DNA from: Acidobacteriaceae bacterium
Lineage (GTDB): Bacteria > Acidobacteriota > Terriglobia > Terriglobales > Acidobacteriaceae
Assembly (NCBI GenBank): GCA_030041435.1
Contig: JASHNW010000018.1
Span: forward strand, 1-64,000
Direction: 5' to 3'
Length of the DNA stretch: 64,000 nt
In this document: in pieces, positions 43,854 through 54,322 of the stretch
How the letters are laid out: each line of letters starts with the position of its first letter
How positions within the stretch are numbered: the stretch's first letter is position 1
Translations under genes and position numbers: made by a program
The notes under the pieces: model-generated
What the model saw: the letters and a program-made list of their open reading frames with translations, nothing else
What the model was told of the DNA's origin: nothing
Databases searched by the model: none

Positions 43854-44876
43854 TTATCTCGACGCGGCCCTGACCGACTGGCCGCTGATCTCTGCCGCGC
43901 GCGCCTCGGCGTACGCCGCCGCTCCCAAAAGCGCGGCTCGGCTCTCCAGTATGATGTGCACCGGCGTGTGGATCAGCAGCTCGCTCAGTCGCCCCTTGTC
44001 TGTGAAAGCCTGCATAAACCTCCCGTCGCGCATGGTCTTCAGAATCTTTGGCGCGATGCCGCCTCCCAGATACATGCCGCCGATGGCCAGCACCTTCAGC
44101 ACCATGTTGCCCGCTTCGGCTCCGTACGACGCAACGAACATCTCCAGCGTCTTCGTGCACAGCTCGCTCGTGCCCGCCTCGCCCACTTCGCCGATCACCG
44201 CGTTCGGATCCTCATTCTTCATCCGCTCCGCGAGCCACGCCGGCTCTTCCATCTTTTTCTCGTCGCGCAGAAACTGATAAATATTCGTGAGCCCCGGGCC
44301 GGAAATCACGCGCTCGTAGCTCACGCGTCCGCCCATCTTCTTCATCAGGTGCACCAGCAGTTCGGCCTCCAGTGGATTGCGCGCTGCGAAATCCGTGTGC
44401 CCGCCCTCGGACGCCATGGGCACGTGTTTCTGCCCGTTCCAGATCAGCACGCCTTCGCCGAGGCCCGTTCCCGCCGATACCACCGCGCGATTCCCCACCG
44501 CCGCCGTGTCGCCCACGTTCAGCGTAAAAATCTGCTCCGCGGTCAGCTCCGGAATCCCGTACCCGTTCGCTTCGAGATCGTTGATGAGAAAAATGTGCGG
44601 GATCTTCAGATGCACCGAAAGCTCGCGGCTGTCCAGCACCCACGGCAGGTTGGTCAGCCGCAGGCGCCCGCCGCGCACCGGACCGGGCACGCCGAAGCAG
44701 GCTGCCGTAACTTCAGGGTTTCCGCTTTCTGAGAGGAACCTGCGGACGATGTCTTCCAGTCCGCTGTACTCCTGTGCCGGATATCGTTCGTCGCGTATGT
44801 GAACCAGTTGCCCGTGTTCGAATCCGTAAAGTGCCAGGTGAACCTTGGTGCCGCCCACGTCTCCGGCGAGAATCAT
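43854..44876 (-). CDS. glk: glucokinase
   Basis: Glucokinase phosphorylates glucose with ATP to glucose-6-phosphate. The 340-residue product of the bacterial Glk family (not ROK) starts MILAGDVGGTKVHLALYG, with the phosphate loop, and has ACFGVPGPV, FLINDLEANGYG with the catalytic Asp, AVVSAGTGLGEG and MYLGGGIAPKI. The ATG at 44876 overlaps the pgl stop by ATGA. The final residues (EISGQSVRAASR) are encoded by a ccctgaccgactggccgctg stretch, so an intergenic-type repeat seems to have extended the C-terminus. It sits in a pentose-phosphate operon. Confidence 0.95.
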   Translation of the reverse strand: MILAGDVGGTKVHLALYGFEHGQLVHIRDERYPAQEYSGLEDIVRRFLSESGNPEVTAACFGVPGPVRGGRLRLTNLPWVLDSRELSVHLKIPHIFLINDLEANGYGIPELTAEQIFTLNVGDTAAVGNRAVVSAGTGLGEGVLIWNGQKHVPMASEGGHTDFAARNPLEAELLVHLMKKMGGRVSYERVISGPGLTNIYQFLRDEKKMEEPAWLAERMKNEDPNAVIGEVGEAGTSELCTKTLEMFVASYGAEAGNMVLKVLAIGGMYLGGGIAPKILKTMRDGRFMQAFTDKGRLSELLIHTPVHIILESRAALLGAAAYAEARAAEISGQSVRAASR

Positions 44877-45673
44877 CGTGCAATCTCCAGTACTCCCCTG
44901 CCCTGGGCATCCGGCGAAGGCAGATGTGCCGCAGCGGCCCGGTCCACATAGAATAGCAGCCGCCCATTTTGCGGCTGGATCAGCTGCGAAGGCAGCGTTT
45001 CCGGATCGTACGCGCCCGCAAGCACGCGCCCCAGCGGGTCCGCTTTCTTTGCGCCGTCGATCAGAAAGAACACGTCGCGCGCCGCGTTGATCACCGGCCA
45101 GGTCAGCGTCACGCGCCACGTCTGCGTCTGCTGCGGAACGTGGTTGGCGATCGCGATCCGTCCCCTCTCGTGCAGCGCTTCCGTGTGCGGAAAAAGCGAC
45201 GCCGTGTGCCCGTCATCGCCCATGCCCAGGTGCAGCACGTCGAAAATGGGAACCTCCGCGCCTTCCAGACGGAAATTGCCGCGAATGGCGGACTCGTACC
45301 GCGCCGCTGCCTCTTCCGGCTCCAGTTCTCCCTCGATGCGGATCACCTGCTCTGCCGGCAACGGCACCTTCGATAACAGCAGCTCTTTTGTCACGCCGTA
45401 ATTGCTGTCCGGATGTTCCGGGGGCACGCAGCGCTCGTCCACCCAGAAAATCCACACGCGATCCCACGGAATGGCTGCGCGATATGGCGCCTTCGCATCG
45501 GCCAGCAGCGAGAAGACCGGCTTCGGGCTGCCTCCGCCGGAGATGGCGATGCGCGCAAAGCCGCGCGCTTCCGCCGCTGCTCGGATCCCCTCGACGAAGT
45601 GTTGCGCGGTGGCGTGCGCCAGCGCGTCCAACTCGTCGAAGACACGGTACTCAACATGAATTGGTTTAGGCAT
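44873..45673 (-). CDS. pgl: 6-phosphogluconolactonase
   Basis: Pgl hydrolyses 6-phosphogluconolactone to 6-phosphogluconate, the second oxidative pentose-phosphate step. The 266-residue protein belongs to the DevB/glucosamine-6-phosphate-isomerase-like group: IAISGGGSPKPVFSLL, WIFWVDERCVPPEHPDSNYG and FDVLHLGMGDDGHTASLFPHTEAL are its typical blocks. It lies between zwf (92 bases before) and glk (4-base overlap), so the three first enzymes of the pathway are neighbours. Confidence 0.95.
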   Translation of the reverse strand: MPKPIHVEYRVFDELDALAHATAQHFVEGIRAAAEARGFARIAISGGGSPKPVFSLLADAKAPYRAAIPWDRVWIFWVDERCVPPEHPDSNYGVTKELLLSKVPLPAEQVIRIEGELEPEEAAARYESAIRGNFRLEGAEVPIFDVLHLGMGDDGHTASLFPHTEALHERGRIAIANHVPQQTQTWRVTLTWPVINAARDVFFLIDGAKKADPLGRVLAGAYDPETLPSQLIQPQNGRLLFYVDRAAAAHLPSPDAQGRGVLEIAR

Positions 45674-45765
45674 TTTCCCGGCTCACGATGCGGAGTGGCA
45701 CTTCACACTCTGATGCCGCCCTGCGGAGTCAAGCCGCATTCTACGGCAAAACTACGGGGATCAGC

Positions 45766-47334
45766 TTATTCCGCCTTCGCTCTTGCCGGCACCCGGATCG
45801 CTTGCCACGTGTGCCCGTCACGGCCAATCAGCTCGTCGCCGCACTGCGGGCCCCACGTGCCCGCCGCATAATTCGGGAACGTCTGCGGATATTTCTTCGC
45901 CCACGCTTCCAGCACCGGCGTATACAGCGCCCACGTCGCCTCCACGCCGTCGCGATGCGCAAACAGCGTCGCGTCGCCCAGCATGGCGTCCAGCAGCAGC
46001 CGCTCGTACCCGTTCGCCGACGAAGCGCCGAACGCCTGCGCGTAGCTGAAGTCCATCACCACCGGGCAAACTGCCATCTGCGGCCCCGGCACCTTGGCCC
46101 CAAAGCGCAGCGAGATGCCCTCGTCCGGCTGGATGCGCATGGTCAGGATGTTGGGCTGGATCTCGCAGCCGCCCTGCCCGTTCGCGCCAAAAAGTAACAA
46201 CGGCGGTTGCTTGAACTGAATCGTGATCTCCGTCGCCCGCGCCGCCAGCCGCTTCCCCGCCCGCAGATAGAACGGAACCCCCGCCCACCGCCAGTTCTCG
46301 ATCTCCAGCCGGATCGCTGCGTAGGTCTCCGTGTGCGAGTCCGGATCGACGCGATCCTCCTCGCGATATCCCTTCACCATCTGGTTGCCCACAATGCCCG
46401 GCCCGTACTGCCCGCGTACGCAGTCGAAGATATTCAGCGGCTTGATCGACGTCCACACCTTGATCTTTTCCCGCCGCACCGCCTCCGCGGCAAAGCTCGC
46501 GGGCGGATCCATGGCGATGAACGACAGCAGCTCCATCATGTGGTTCTGCACCACGTCGCGCAGCGCTCCCGCCTTCTCGTAAAACGGCCCCCGCCCCTCG
46601 ATGCCGATGCTCTCCGCCGCCGTAATCTGCACGTGATCCACAAAGTTGCGGTTCCAGATAGGTTCGAAGATTCCGTTGGCAAAGCGAAACACCAGCACGT
46701 TCTGCACGGTTTCCTTGCCCAGGTAGTGATCGATGCGGAAGATTTGATTCTCGCTGAACACCGTGTTCACGTCGTCGTTCAGCTCGCGCGCGCTCTCCAG
46801 ATCGTGCCCGAACGGCTTCTCGATAATCACTCGCGCCGTCCCCACCTCCGGCTTCGCCATGCCGTGCGTGCCCAGCCGGTGCACAATGTCAGCGAAATAC
46901 TCCGGCGCCGTCGCCAGATAAAAAAGCCGATTGCCGCGCGTCCCGTAATCGCGGTCGAAGCTCTCCAGCAGCGTCTTCAGCTGGTCGTATCCGGCGTCGT
47001 CGTCGAAATTCATGGCGTGGTAGTCGACCTTGCTGACGAACTCCTCCAGCTTGTCCACTCCGTCCTTTACGCCTCCAAACTCGAGGACGCCCTCCTTCAT
47101 GTCCTCGCGAAACGCGCTGCCCAGATTGCGCCGCGCCACGCCCACAATGCGGAATTGTTCCGGCAGCAACCCTGCCTGCTCCAGATGAAAGAGCGCTGGC
47201 AGCAGCTTGCGTTTCGTCAAATCGCCGGACGCCCCGAAGATCACCACCAACCCCGGCTCAGGAATCCGCTCCTTCACCTGCGCCGCCGCCTGCTTCACGT
47301 CTTCGGGAGAAATTCTCAATTCCGTCGTCGCCAT
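45766..47334 (-). CDS. zwf: glucose-6-phosphate 1-dehydrogenase
   Basis: Zwf oxidises glucose-6-phosphate to 6-phosphogluconolactone with NADP+ or NAD+. The 522-residue product has the nucleotide motif VIFGASGDLTKRKLLPALFHL, the active-site block FRIDHYLGKETVQNVLVFRFANG and the EKPFGHDLESARELN segment. The first ~25 residues form a helical leader before the Rossmann fold. It is preceded by gnd at 43 bases and followed by pgl at 92 bases on the same strand. Confidence 0.97.
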   Translation of the reverse strand: MATTELRISPEDVKQAAAQVKERIPEPGLVVIFGASGDLTKRKLLPALFHLEQAGLLPEQFRIVGVARRNLGSAFREDMKEGVLEFGGVKDGVDKLEEFVSKVDYHAMNFDDDAGYDQLKTLLESFDRDYGTRGNRLFYLATAPEYFADIVHRLGTHGMAKPEVGTARVIIEKPFGHDLESARELNDDVNTVFSENQIFRIDHYLGKETVQNVLVFRFANGIFEPIWNRNFVDHVQITAAESIGIEGRGPFYEKAGALRDVVQNHMMELLSFIAMDPPASFAAEAVRREKIKVWTSIKPLNIFDCVRGQYGPGIVGNQMVKGYREEDRVDPDSHTETYAAIRLEIENWRWAGVPFYLRAGKRLAARATEITIQFKQPPLLLFGANGQGGCEIQPNILTMRIQPDEGISLRFGAKVPGPQMAVCPVVMDFSYAQAFGASSANGYERLLLDAMLGDATLFAHRDGVEATWALYTPVLEAWAKKYPQTFPNYAAGTWGPQCGDELIGRDGHTWQAIRVPARAKAE

Positions 47335-47377
47335 CGCTTGTCCCTCTGTGCTCTGAGCTCTGCGCCTCAGACTCTGC

Positions 47378-48298
47378 TTAAGCCGCCGATTCCTTTTCCG
47401 CCTTCACCGCATGACCGCCAAACTCGCTGCGCAGAATGGCCAGCATCCGGTCGGTAAAGTTGTTCTCCTCGCGGCTGCGAATGCGCCGCAGCAGAGCTTC
47501 CGTGATGACTGGCGCGGTCACATTCAGGTTGATCGCTTCGAACACCGTCCAGCGACCCTCGCCGGAATCTTCGACCCACGGCTCCAGCCCGTCGAGCTTC
47601 GGATTTTTACCCAGCGCATCGGCGGTCAGGTCCAGCAGCCACGACCGCACCACGCTGCCGTACCGCCAGATTTGCGCAATCTGCGCCAGATCCAGGTCCA
47701 GTTCGTGCTTGTGCTCCATGATGGTGAAGCCCTCGGCGAAGGCCTGCATCATCCCGTACTCGATCCCGTTGTGGACCATCTTCACAAAGTGGCCGGCCCC
47801 CGCGGGTCCCACGTGTCCCCACCCCTTGTCCTTCGCCGGCGCCAGCGTCTCGAAAAGGGGAAACAGCCGCTCCACCGCGGCGTCATCGCCGCCGATCATC
47901 ATGCTGTAGCCCTCTTTCAGTCCCCAGATTCCGCCGGACGTTCCCACATCGACGAAGTTGAACCCCTCCGCCTTCAGCTCCCGATGCCGCCGCTGGCTGT
48001 CCTGATAATTGGAGTTGCCGCCGTCAATGAACGTATCGCCTTGCGCCAGCAGGGGCTTCAGCTTCGCAATCGTCTCGTCCACCGGTTTGCCCTGCGGCAC
48101 CATCACCCAGATCGCCCGCGGCGCAGACAGGTTCTTCACCAGGTCTTCCAGCGTCGACACGCCCGTCGATCCCGACTCCGTCAGCCGCTTCACGGCCTCC
48201 GCGCTGTAGTCGAAGCCGACAACTTTGTGTCCGCCCAGGCGCAGCCGCTCCGCCATGTTGCCGCCCATCCTGCCCAACCCAATCATGCCCAGTTCCAT
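47378..48298 (-). CDS. gnd: 6-phosphogluconate dehydrogenase, decarboxylating (short GndA type)
   Basis: The enzyme converts 6-phosphogluconate to ribulose-5-phosphate and CO2. At 306 residues it is the short, often NAD-linked YqeC/GndA form rather than the ~470-residue NADP form. It shows the N-terminal dinucleotide motif MELGMIGLGRMGGNMAERL, the substrate segment GNSNYQDSQRR, DVGTSGGIWGL with the signature SGG, and the catalytic Lys in GHFVKMVHNGIEYGMMQA. It is placed between the HAD gene and zwf. Confidence 0.95.
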   Translation of the reverse strand: MELGMIGLGRMGGNMAERLRLGGHKVVGFDYSAEAVKRLTESGSTGVSTLEDLVKNLSAPRAIWVMVPQGKPVDETIAKLKPLLAQGDTFIDGGNSNYQDSQRRHRELKAEGFNFVDVGTSGGIWGLKEGYSMMIGGDDAAVERLFPLFETLAPAKDKGWGHVGPAGAGHFVKMVHNGIEYGMMQAFAEGFTIMEHKHELDLDLAQIAQIWRYGSVVRSWLLDLTADALGKNPKLDGLEPWVEDSGEGRWTVFEAINLNVTAPVITEALLRRIRSREENNFTDRMLAILRSEFGGHAVKAEKESAA

Positions 48299-48343
48299 CG
48301 TTCCTCCTGCTGAATCCTGTCGATCATCTCCGCGGGCCGGCGG

Positions 48344-48997
48344 TTACGCCTCCCGCAAAACGCGGCCCTCCGGACGGTCTTGTCTCACGCGCACCCCCAG
48401 CCGCTCCAGAGCGCCGGCCAGCGCCGCCGACCCTTCGTACCGGACGCCGTGGATCCCCAGGGAAGCAGCCGCCGCCACGTTCTCCTCCCGGTCGTCGATA
48501 AACACCGTTTCCTCTGGATCGCGCTGCAGCACATCCAGAGCCAGCTGATAAATCTTCCGGTCCGGCTTGCGCAGCCCCAGATAGCACGAGCTGAAAAACG
48601 CGTCGAACTCGTCGAGCAGGTCGAACTTCGCAATACGGTATTCGTTCAGCGCGCGCGACTCATTGTTCACTGTAGCCAGCACATACTCTTCCGATGCGGA
48701 CAGCCCCCGAAGGATTCCGATCGCGCTGTCTTCCAGCAGCCTTGATTCCGCGCGCACCGCCTCCAGAAATTCTCCTGGGGTGAAACTCCGCGGCTCGTAG
48801 AACACCGTGCGCCGCATGTATTCGTCCGCCGTCAGTTCATCCCGCTCCCACGCGGCGTCCAATGCAGCATGCCGGCGCTCGAATTCGCTCTCGTCAAGCG
48901 AAAAATGCGCCAGCACCGCCTCACGCTGGGTGCGGTCCCAGCCGTTGGTGAGCAGCACGCCGCCCACGTCCCACAGGATGGTGCTGATTTCTTCCAT
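48344..48997 (-). CDS. HAD-IA family hydrolase
   Basis: The 217-residue product has HAD motif I as LWDVGGVLLTN (nucleophile Asp; the second acid Asp is replaced by Gly, as in several HAD-IA members), motif II in VLATVNNESR, the Lys in LGLRKPDRKIYQLAL and motif III in TVFIDDREENVAAA. A helical C1 cap sits between. The start at 48997 is favoured over an upstream ATG. Its position inside the pentose-phosphate run suggests a sugar-phosphate phosphatase, possibly a metabolite-repair enzyme, but the substrate is not shown by sequence. Confidence 0.85.
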   Translation of the reverse strand: MEEISTILWDVGGVLLTNGWDRTQREAVLAHFSLDESEFERRHAALDAAWERDELTADEYMRRTVFYEPRSFTPGEFLEAVRAESRLLEDSAIGILRGLSASEEYVLATVNNESRALNEYRIAKFDLLDEFDAFFSSCYLGLRKPDRKIYQLALDVLQRDPEETVFIDDREENVAAAASLGIHGVRYEGSAALAGALERLGVRVRQDRPEGRVLREA

Positions 48998-49068
48998 CGC
49001 GCTCCCGGCCCTGACTATGCCGCTGTGAATTTTTCTCTCGTGCGGAAAAATGCGTGGGGACCCCAATC

Positions 49069-49539
49069 CTACAGCCTTGCTGTTTCCGCCATGTTACGAG
49101 CTTCGATGGCCTTCACCTTGTTCAGCCGGCGCACGTAGCGCTCCACCTGCGACTCGAACTTCGCATCGAGAAACGCTGCCACCAGGTCGAACGCCAGTTC
49201 CTGTCCGATGATCCGCGCTCCCAGCACCAGCACATTCATGTTGTCGTGCTCCACGCCCTGATGCGCGGAGTAGTGGTCGTGGCACATGCAGGCGCGAATG
49301 CCCGGAATCTTGTTGGCCGCCACGCACACGCCCACGCCGCTGCCGCAAATCAGGATGCCTCGCTCCGCCCGCCCCGCAGTCAGCGCCCGCCCTACCGCGT
49401 CGGCGAAATCCGGATAATCCGATGGCTCCGTGTTGAACGCGCCCAGGTCGATCACCTCGTGCCCCAGCCGTTCCAGATAGCCGCGTACTTCTTCCTTCAA
49501 CGGATAGCCCGCGTGGTCTGCTGCGATCGCCAGCTTCAT
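49069..49539 (-). CDS. rpiB: ribose-5-phosphate isomerase B
   Basis: RpiB interconverts ribose-5-phosphate and ribulose-5-phosphate. The 156-residue protein has the family blocks KLAIAADHAGYPLKEEV at the N-terminus, DYPDFADAVGRA, ILICGSGVGVCVAANKIPGIRA with the catalytic Cys, and HDHYSAHQGVEHDNMNVLVLGAR. It begins 2 bases after the transketolase stop, a close coupling that supports a common pathway. Confidence 0.96.
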   Translation of the reverse strand: MKLAIAADHAGYPLKEEVRGYLERLGHEVIDLGAFNTEPSDYPDFADAVGRALTAGRAERGILICGSGVGVCVAANKIPGIRACMCHDHYSAHQGVEHDNMNVLVLGARIIGQELAFDLVAAFLDAKFESQVERYVRRLNKVKAIEARNMAETARL

Positions 49540-49541
49540 CG

Positions 49542-51575
49542 TTACTTCCCTGCCATGGCCGGTTCCGGCTTGCCTTCAGCGCGCCGCGCCCGCTCCACCA
49601 GCGCCTTCGCGCGAGCTGCCACGTTATCCGCGCCGAATCCCAGCTTCTCCAGCACAATCGGTCCCGGCGCCGATGCGCCGAACCGGTCCAGTCCGATTAC
49701 GTCGCCGTCCCTGCCCACATATTTCCACCAGCCCAGCGTCGCCCCGGCTTCAATCGCCAGCTTCGGCACATGGTCGGGGAAGATCGACGCCTTATAGCTC
49801 TCCGGTTGCTCCTCGAAGATGTGCGTGCTCGGCATAGAAACAATCCGTGCAATGATCCCGTCCTTCTTCAGCAGCTCCGCTGCCTGCACCGCAGGCCACA
49901 GTTCCGCGCCTGTGCCCACAATCAGCACATCCGGCGTATCGCCGCCCTGCTCCACGATGTACGCTCCGCGCCGCACCCCCTCGAACACACGCTGCTTCAC
50001 CGGATCCAGCAGCGGCAGATCCTGCCGCGACAGCGCCATGAAGCAGGGCCCTTTGCGCTCCAGCGCCAGTCCCCACACCGCCGAGGTCTCGTTTGCGTCC
50101 GCTGGCCTGAAGTCCGTCAGGTGCGGCACCGCGCGCAGCATGGTCAGTTGCTCCACCGGCTGGTGTGTCGGCCCGTCCTGGCCCAGCCCAATCGAATCGT
50201 GCGTGAACACGAAGATCGAATGCGTTTCCATCAGCGCAGCCAGCCGCAGCGCCGGCTTGCAGTAATCCGTGAACACGAAGAACGTCGACCCGTAGGGAAT
50301 GACGCCGCCGTGCGCCGCCATGCCGTTCACCGCCGCGCACATGCCGAATTCGCGCACGCCGAAATAAACATTCTGCCCCGTGGGATCGACGTGGAAGTTC
50401 TGGCTGTCTTTGATCAGTGTCTTCGTCGACGTGGACAGATCTGCGGCCCCGCCCAGCAGCTCCGGCACATATTTCGCAAATGCATTCATCACCGTATTGC
50501 CTGCCGAGCGCGTCGCTATCGGCTTGCCGCCCGCCGCGAATGTCGGCAGACTCTGCTGCCAGCCGTCCTTCAGCCGGCCCGCCTGCACGCGCTCGAATTC
50601 CGCCGCCTGCTCCGGATACGCTTCTTTGTACTTCGCAAACATCGCGTTCCAGTCGGACTCTTCCTGCGCACCTTTGTCCACCGCCTGCAGCCAGTTAATC
50701 GCCGCCTCTTCGGGCACGTAGAACGTCTTATCTTCCGGCCAGTCCAGGTTCCGCTTCGTCTCCTTCACCGCTTCCGGACCCAGCGCCTCGCCATGCGCCT
50801 TGTTCGTCCCCGCCTTCGGGCTCCCGTAACCGATCACCGTCCGCACCGCAATCAGCGAGGGCTTGTCCTTCACCTTCTGCGCCGCTTCAATCGCCTTCGA
50901 AATCCCTTCCAGATCGTTCCCATCCTGCACAATCTGCACGTGCCAGTGGTAGGCCTCGAAGCGCTTCAGCACGTCCTCGGTGAACGACAGCTCCGTCGGC
51001 CCGTCCAGCGAAACCAGATTGTCGTCGTACAGGAAGATCAGCTTGCCCAGCCCCAGCGTGCCCGCCAGTGAGGCTGCCTCGTGCGAAACCCCTTCCATCA
51101 GATCGCCGTCGCCGCACAGCCCGTACGTGTAGTGATCGACAATCTCGCAACCCGGCCGGTTATAAACCGCGGCCAGATGCTTCTCCGCCATCGCCATGCC
51201 CACGGCCATCGCGAATCCCTGCCCCAGCGGACCCGTCGTCACTTCCACCCCGTCCGTGTCGCCGCGTTCCGGATGCCCCGGCGTGATCGATCCCCACTGC
51301 CGGAACTGCTCCAGGTCCTCGATCCCCACCTTGTATCCGGTCAGGTGCAGCACCGCGTACAGCATCGCCGAAGCGTGCCCGTTCGACAGCACAAACCGGT
51401 CGCGATTGGTCCACTTCGAATTCTTCGGATTGTGCCGCATGTACTTGTGAAAGAGCAGGTAAACCATGGGCGAACAGCCCAAAGGCGCCCCCGGATGGCC
51501 GCTGTCCGCTTTTTCCACTGCATCGACGGCAAGAAATCTCAGGGCATTGATCGACAACTGGTCGAGTTCGCTCAT
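49542..51575 (-). CDS. tkt: transketolase
   Basis: Transketolase transfers two-carbon units between sugar phosphates with thiamine diphosphate. The 677-residue product is full length and shows the TPP motif [18 protein letters not shown] with [17 protein letters not shown], the N-terminal [17 protein letters not shown] and the C-terminal-domain [21 protein letters not shown]. An AGGAGA...GAGG ribosome site precedes the ATG. It opens the pentose-phosphate run (tkt-rpiB-HAD-gnd-zwf-pgl-glk), so a promoter is expected in the 163-bp gap before it, where I see no clear consensus. Confidence 0.97.
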   Translation of the reverse strand: MSELDQLSINALRFLAVDAVEKADSGHPGAPLGCSPMVYLLFHKYMRHNPKNSKWTNRDRFVLSNGHASAMLYAVLHLTGYKVGIEDLEQFRQWGSITPGHPERGDTDGVEVTTGPLGQGFAMAVGMAMAEKHLAAVYNRPGCEIVDHYTYGLCGDGDLMEGVSHEAASLAGTLGLGKLIFLYDDNLVSLDGPTELSFTEDVLKRFEAYHWHVQIVQDGNDLEGISKAIEAAQKVKDKPSLIAVRTVIGYGSPKAGTNKAHGEALGPEAVKETKRNLDWPEDKTFYVPEEAAINWLQAVDKGAQEESDWNAMFAKYKEAYPEQAAEFERVQAGRLKDGWQQSLPTFAAGGKPIATRSAGNTVMNAFAKYVPELLGGAADLSTSTKTLIKDSQNFHVDPTGQNVYFGVREFGMCAAVNGMAAHGGVIPYGSTFFVFTDYCKPALRLAALMETHSIFVFTHDSIGLGQDGPTHQPVEQLTMLRAVPHLTDFRPADANETSAVWGLALERKGPCFMALSRQDLPLLDPVKQRVFEGVRRGAYIVEQGGDTPDVLIVGTGAELWPAVQAAELLKKDGIIARIVSMPSTHIFEEQPESYKASIFPDHVPKLAIEAGATLGWWKYVGRDGDVIGLDRFGASAPGPIVLEKLGFGADNVAARAKALVERARRAEGKPEPAMAGK

Positions 51576-51738
51576 AAATCCTCGTCTCTCCTGTTAATTG
51601 GCAGCCTGGGGGTGGTTCGGACGGCCGGGACACAAATCCTGACGCAATCCTGATTCTCGCTCTCACGGGTTGGATGACGCAAACCGCCCTCCGGCCTCGT
51701 TTTGTCACGCAACTGTACCCTGAGCCCTGGAACTTGCC

Positions 51739-54150
51739 CTACTCCAGCTTCACGTCGAAGTCGCGGCCCTCCCAGCGATCCTCATCGGGCCAGTACAACG
51801 TGAAAGTGAGCGCTCCGGTTTGCCCCGGCTCCGTCGCCAGATCCGCATACGATCCCGCGTAGCCTGCCTGTGTGCTGTCCAGGACGTTTGTCGTCTTCCA
51901 TCCGTCTGCCGTCCACGTCGCGCGGAAGCGCGACGCCGCCGTGATGCGCAGCGTCTTGCCCGCCGGCATGCTGCGAATCCGCCGCCGCGACGGCTTGAAG
52001 ACTTCGATGTGGCTGGGCGGATGATTCTTCTTCGCGTAGCGCTCCTCCACGATCGGGATGCGGTCGAATACCTGACCATCGAGCGTCGAGCGCAGCAGCT
52101 TCAGATACTCCGAGTGCGCCCACACCAGCGGCATCGCCGATCCTGCCGGCTCGCCAAACACCAGACCGTCCTTGTCCGGCTCGTCCCAGATCTGCTCCGG
52201 CAGCATGCCGCCGGCCGAGGCAAAGCGCTCGATCGTCGCAATCAGCGGGAGCACATCCCGGCCCGCCGCCAGCTCGTAGTGGGCCCGCTCCCCCACCAGC
52301 AGCGGCCACGGACGCCCCTGCCCGTAACCGAGAAACGGTCCCCCGTCGCTGCGCTGCCCATACCCGTCGTGGTTGTAGCGCAGCCAGCACGGACCTTTCG
52401 GCGTCTCCCGTTTCAGTACATGATCCACCACTTTGAGCGAGTCCACGATGAGCGGATCGTCCGCCGCCCGCACTCCGTAGCGCACCAGTTCCAGAAATCC
52501 GGCGTCGACAATCTCCCGCGACTCGAACTCCGACTTCTCCCCCGGCGGCAGGTTGTTAATGTGCACCAGCTCTTTGCCGCATGTCTCGTGTGCATATGGC
52601 GCGCCGCACTCAGGCGGCCGAACCCTGATGTAGTGCCGCTTCACTTCCGGATGCAGCACGCCCTCGTTCGTCACCGTCCAATCTTCCAGGTGGCTCTCGA
52701 TCCAGTCCGCATGTTCTTCGAGAAAATGCGCCAGCTCCGGCGAGTCGTGCGCCCGCGCCAGATCCGCCGCGCAAATCAATCCCGAAATCACCGCCGCCAG
52801 CGTCGACGGCGAATAACCCGGCACTTCTTCCCACCGTTCCTGCTGCGTCACCGGCGCGTAGCGCACCAGGAACCCCGCGGCGCGCGCCACAAACGGGAAC
52901 ACCGCAAAGTCCTCCAGCGCGTCCAGCTGCCACAGCCGCCACGCCAGAATGATCGGGAACGCCACCTCGTCCAGCTGGATTCCCGTCCAGTACGGCTCGC
53001 CATTCACCCAAAAATTCTGGGAGAAGCCTCCATCCGGCTTCTGCGTGCAGGCCAGATACACGAGCGCGCGCAGCGCCGTCTCCAGGCGTCCGCACGCCAT
53101 CATCGCCGTCGCCGTCTGCACCATGTCCCGCGTCCATACCAGGTGGTACCCGCCCAGATCGTCGTCGCCTTTCGCGTACCCCCACGGAATCGATGCCGAC
53201 GCGATAAACGCCCCCGCGAAGGTCTTGTCCTCGTGCGCCAGCACCACGTTGTGGCTGATGTGCAGCAGCCGCCCGTCGTCGTTCGAATACTCCGCTAGGT
53301 TCTGCGGGGTCTGGATGCGGTGCCACTGCTCGATAAACCGCGACAGGTGCTGCCGGAACGGCAGTGCCACCGATCCCATCGTCGACGCCAACGCCGCATG
53401 ATGCCCTTCTCCGAAGCCGATCGCCAGCGTAAACTCGCGCGTCGACTCGGGAGGAATCTCGCCCATGATCGCCACATTGCCGTTCAGCGCCGAGCCAAAC
53501 TCCCAGTCCATCCGGAAATTCTGCTTCAGGTCCTGCCAGCCGTCGCTCGCGCCCACAAACCCGCAGCTCGCCCGCGAAAACCCGCAGGCGCAGGTCATGG
53601 CCAGCGACACGGTGTCGCGCCAGGCGACGATCGCGCGCTTGCCCGCCACATCCGCCACGCGCGCCGAATTGCCCATCCCGCCGCCTTCCAGATGCGGTGC
53701 CAGCAGCGCATACACCCGCAGCCGCTTCAGCATCTCTTCCTCGGCCTCCAGCCGCACATGTACCAGCACGACCGGATAGTGCGGATCGGCGACCATCTCG
53801 CGCACGATCGTGTATCGCCCCTCGGGGTCGCTGTTGCGCACATGCACCGCCAGCGCATCTTTGTCGATGTACTCGAACTCATGCAGCAGATCGCGCCGCT
53901 CTTCGTGAAAGAACGTCTCCCCGTCCGTGATCAGGAACTGCATGTCGCGGATCTGCGGACGGTCGATCGTCGGGCAATAAATCTCGTTCAGAATGCCGTG
54001 CGAAACCGTGAACCACACCTTGCTCGACGCCGCATACGCCGTGCTCACCGCATCCTTGGCGCTCGACGTCCACCGCGGTTGCAGGCCAGGCGCGCCAAAA
54101 GCCTCACCCTGCCCCTCGATCCACCGATATCGTGCAGTCGTATCTGTCAT
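51739..54150 (-). CDS. glycoside hydrolase family 15 glucoamylase-like enzyme
   Basis: The ~803-residue enzyme has the bacterial GH15 layout: an N-terminal beta-sandwich (~residues 10-270; VWFTVSHGILNEIYCPTID, MQFLITDGE) and an (alpha/alpha)6 barrel (~residues 290-670) with YHLVWTRDMVQTATAMM and QNFWVNGEPYWTGIQLDEVAFPI, where the general acid Glu lies. A C-terminal ~100-residue beta region follows. It has no signal peptide, so it likely acts on cytoplasmic alpha-glucans or maltodextrins, releasing glucose. The ATG at 54150 starts the typical N-terminus; the earlier frame is not family-like. It lies next to the glk/pentose-phosphate operon, a sensible outlet for glucose. Confidence 0.9.
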   Translation of the reverse strand: MTDTTARYRWIEGQGEAFGAPGLQPRWTSSAKDAVSTAYAASSKVWFTVSHGILNEIYCPTIDRPQIRDMQFLITDGETFFHEERRDLLHEFEYIDKDALAVHVRNSDPEGRYTIVREMVADPHYPVVLVHVRLEAEEEMLKRLRVYALLAPHLEGGGMGNSARVADVAGKRAIVAWRDTVSLAMTCACGFSRASCGFVGASDGWQDLKQNFRMDWEFGSALNGNVAIMGEIPPESTREFTLAIGFGEGHHAALASTMGSVALPFRQHLSRFIEQWHRIQTPQNLAEYSNDDGRLLHISHNVVLAHEDKTFAGAFIASASIPWGYAKGDDDLGGYHLVWTRDMVQTATAMMACGRLETALRALVYLACTQKPDGGFSQNFWVNGEPYWTGIQLDEVAFPIILAWRLWQLDALEDFAVFPFVARAAGFLVRYAPVTQQERWEEVPGYSPSTLAAVISGLICAADLARAHDSPELAHFLEEHADWIESHLEDWTVTNEGVLHPEVKRHYIRVRPPECGAPYAHETCGKELVHINNLPPGEKSEFESREIVDAGFLELVRYGVRAADDPLIVDSLKVVDHVLKRETPKGPCWLRYNHDGYGQRSDGGPFLGYGQGRPWPLLVGERAHYELAAGRDVLPLIATIERFASAGGMLPEQIWDEPDKDGLVFGEPAGSAMPLVWAHSEYLKLLRSTLDGQVFDRIPIVEERYAKKNHPPSHIEVFKPSRRRIRSMPAGKTLRITAASRFRATWTADGWKTTNVLDSTQAGYAGSYADLATEPGQTGALTFTLYWPDEDRWEGRDFDVKLE

Positions 54151-54322
54151 CGCGTCAGCTATTCTCTCTAAATTTGGCGCCAGGTGCGTAAACGCCGCGC
54201 CAATCCGCAAATAGGGCCCACGCGCCCGCGCGGATGTTGTAGTACGCTCGCCGCCCGCACTCGTTCGATGCTCGAAAATCCCGCAGGACGCCTCCAATTG
54301 GAATCAGTCGCACCATACCATC

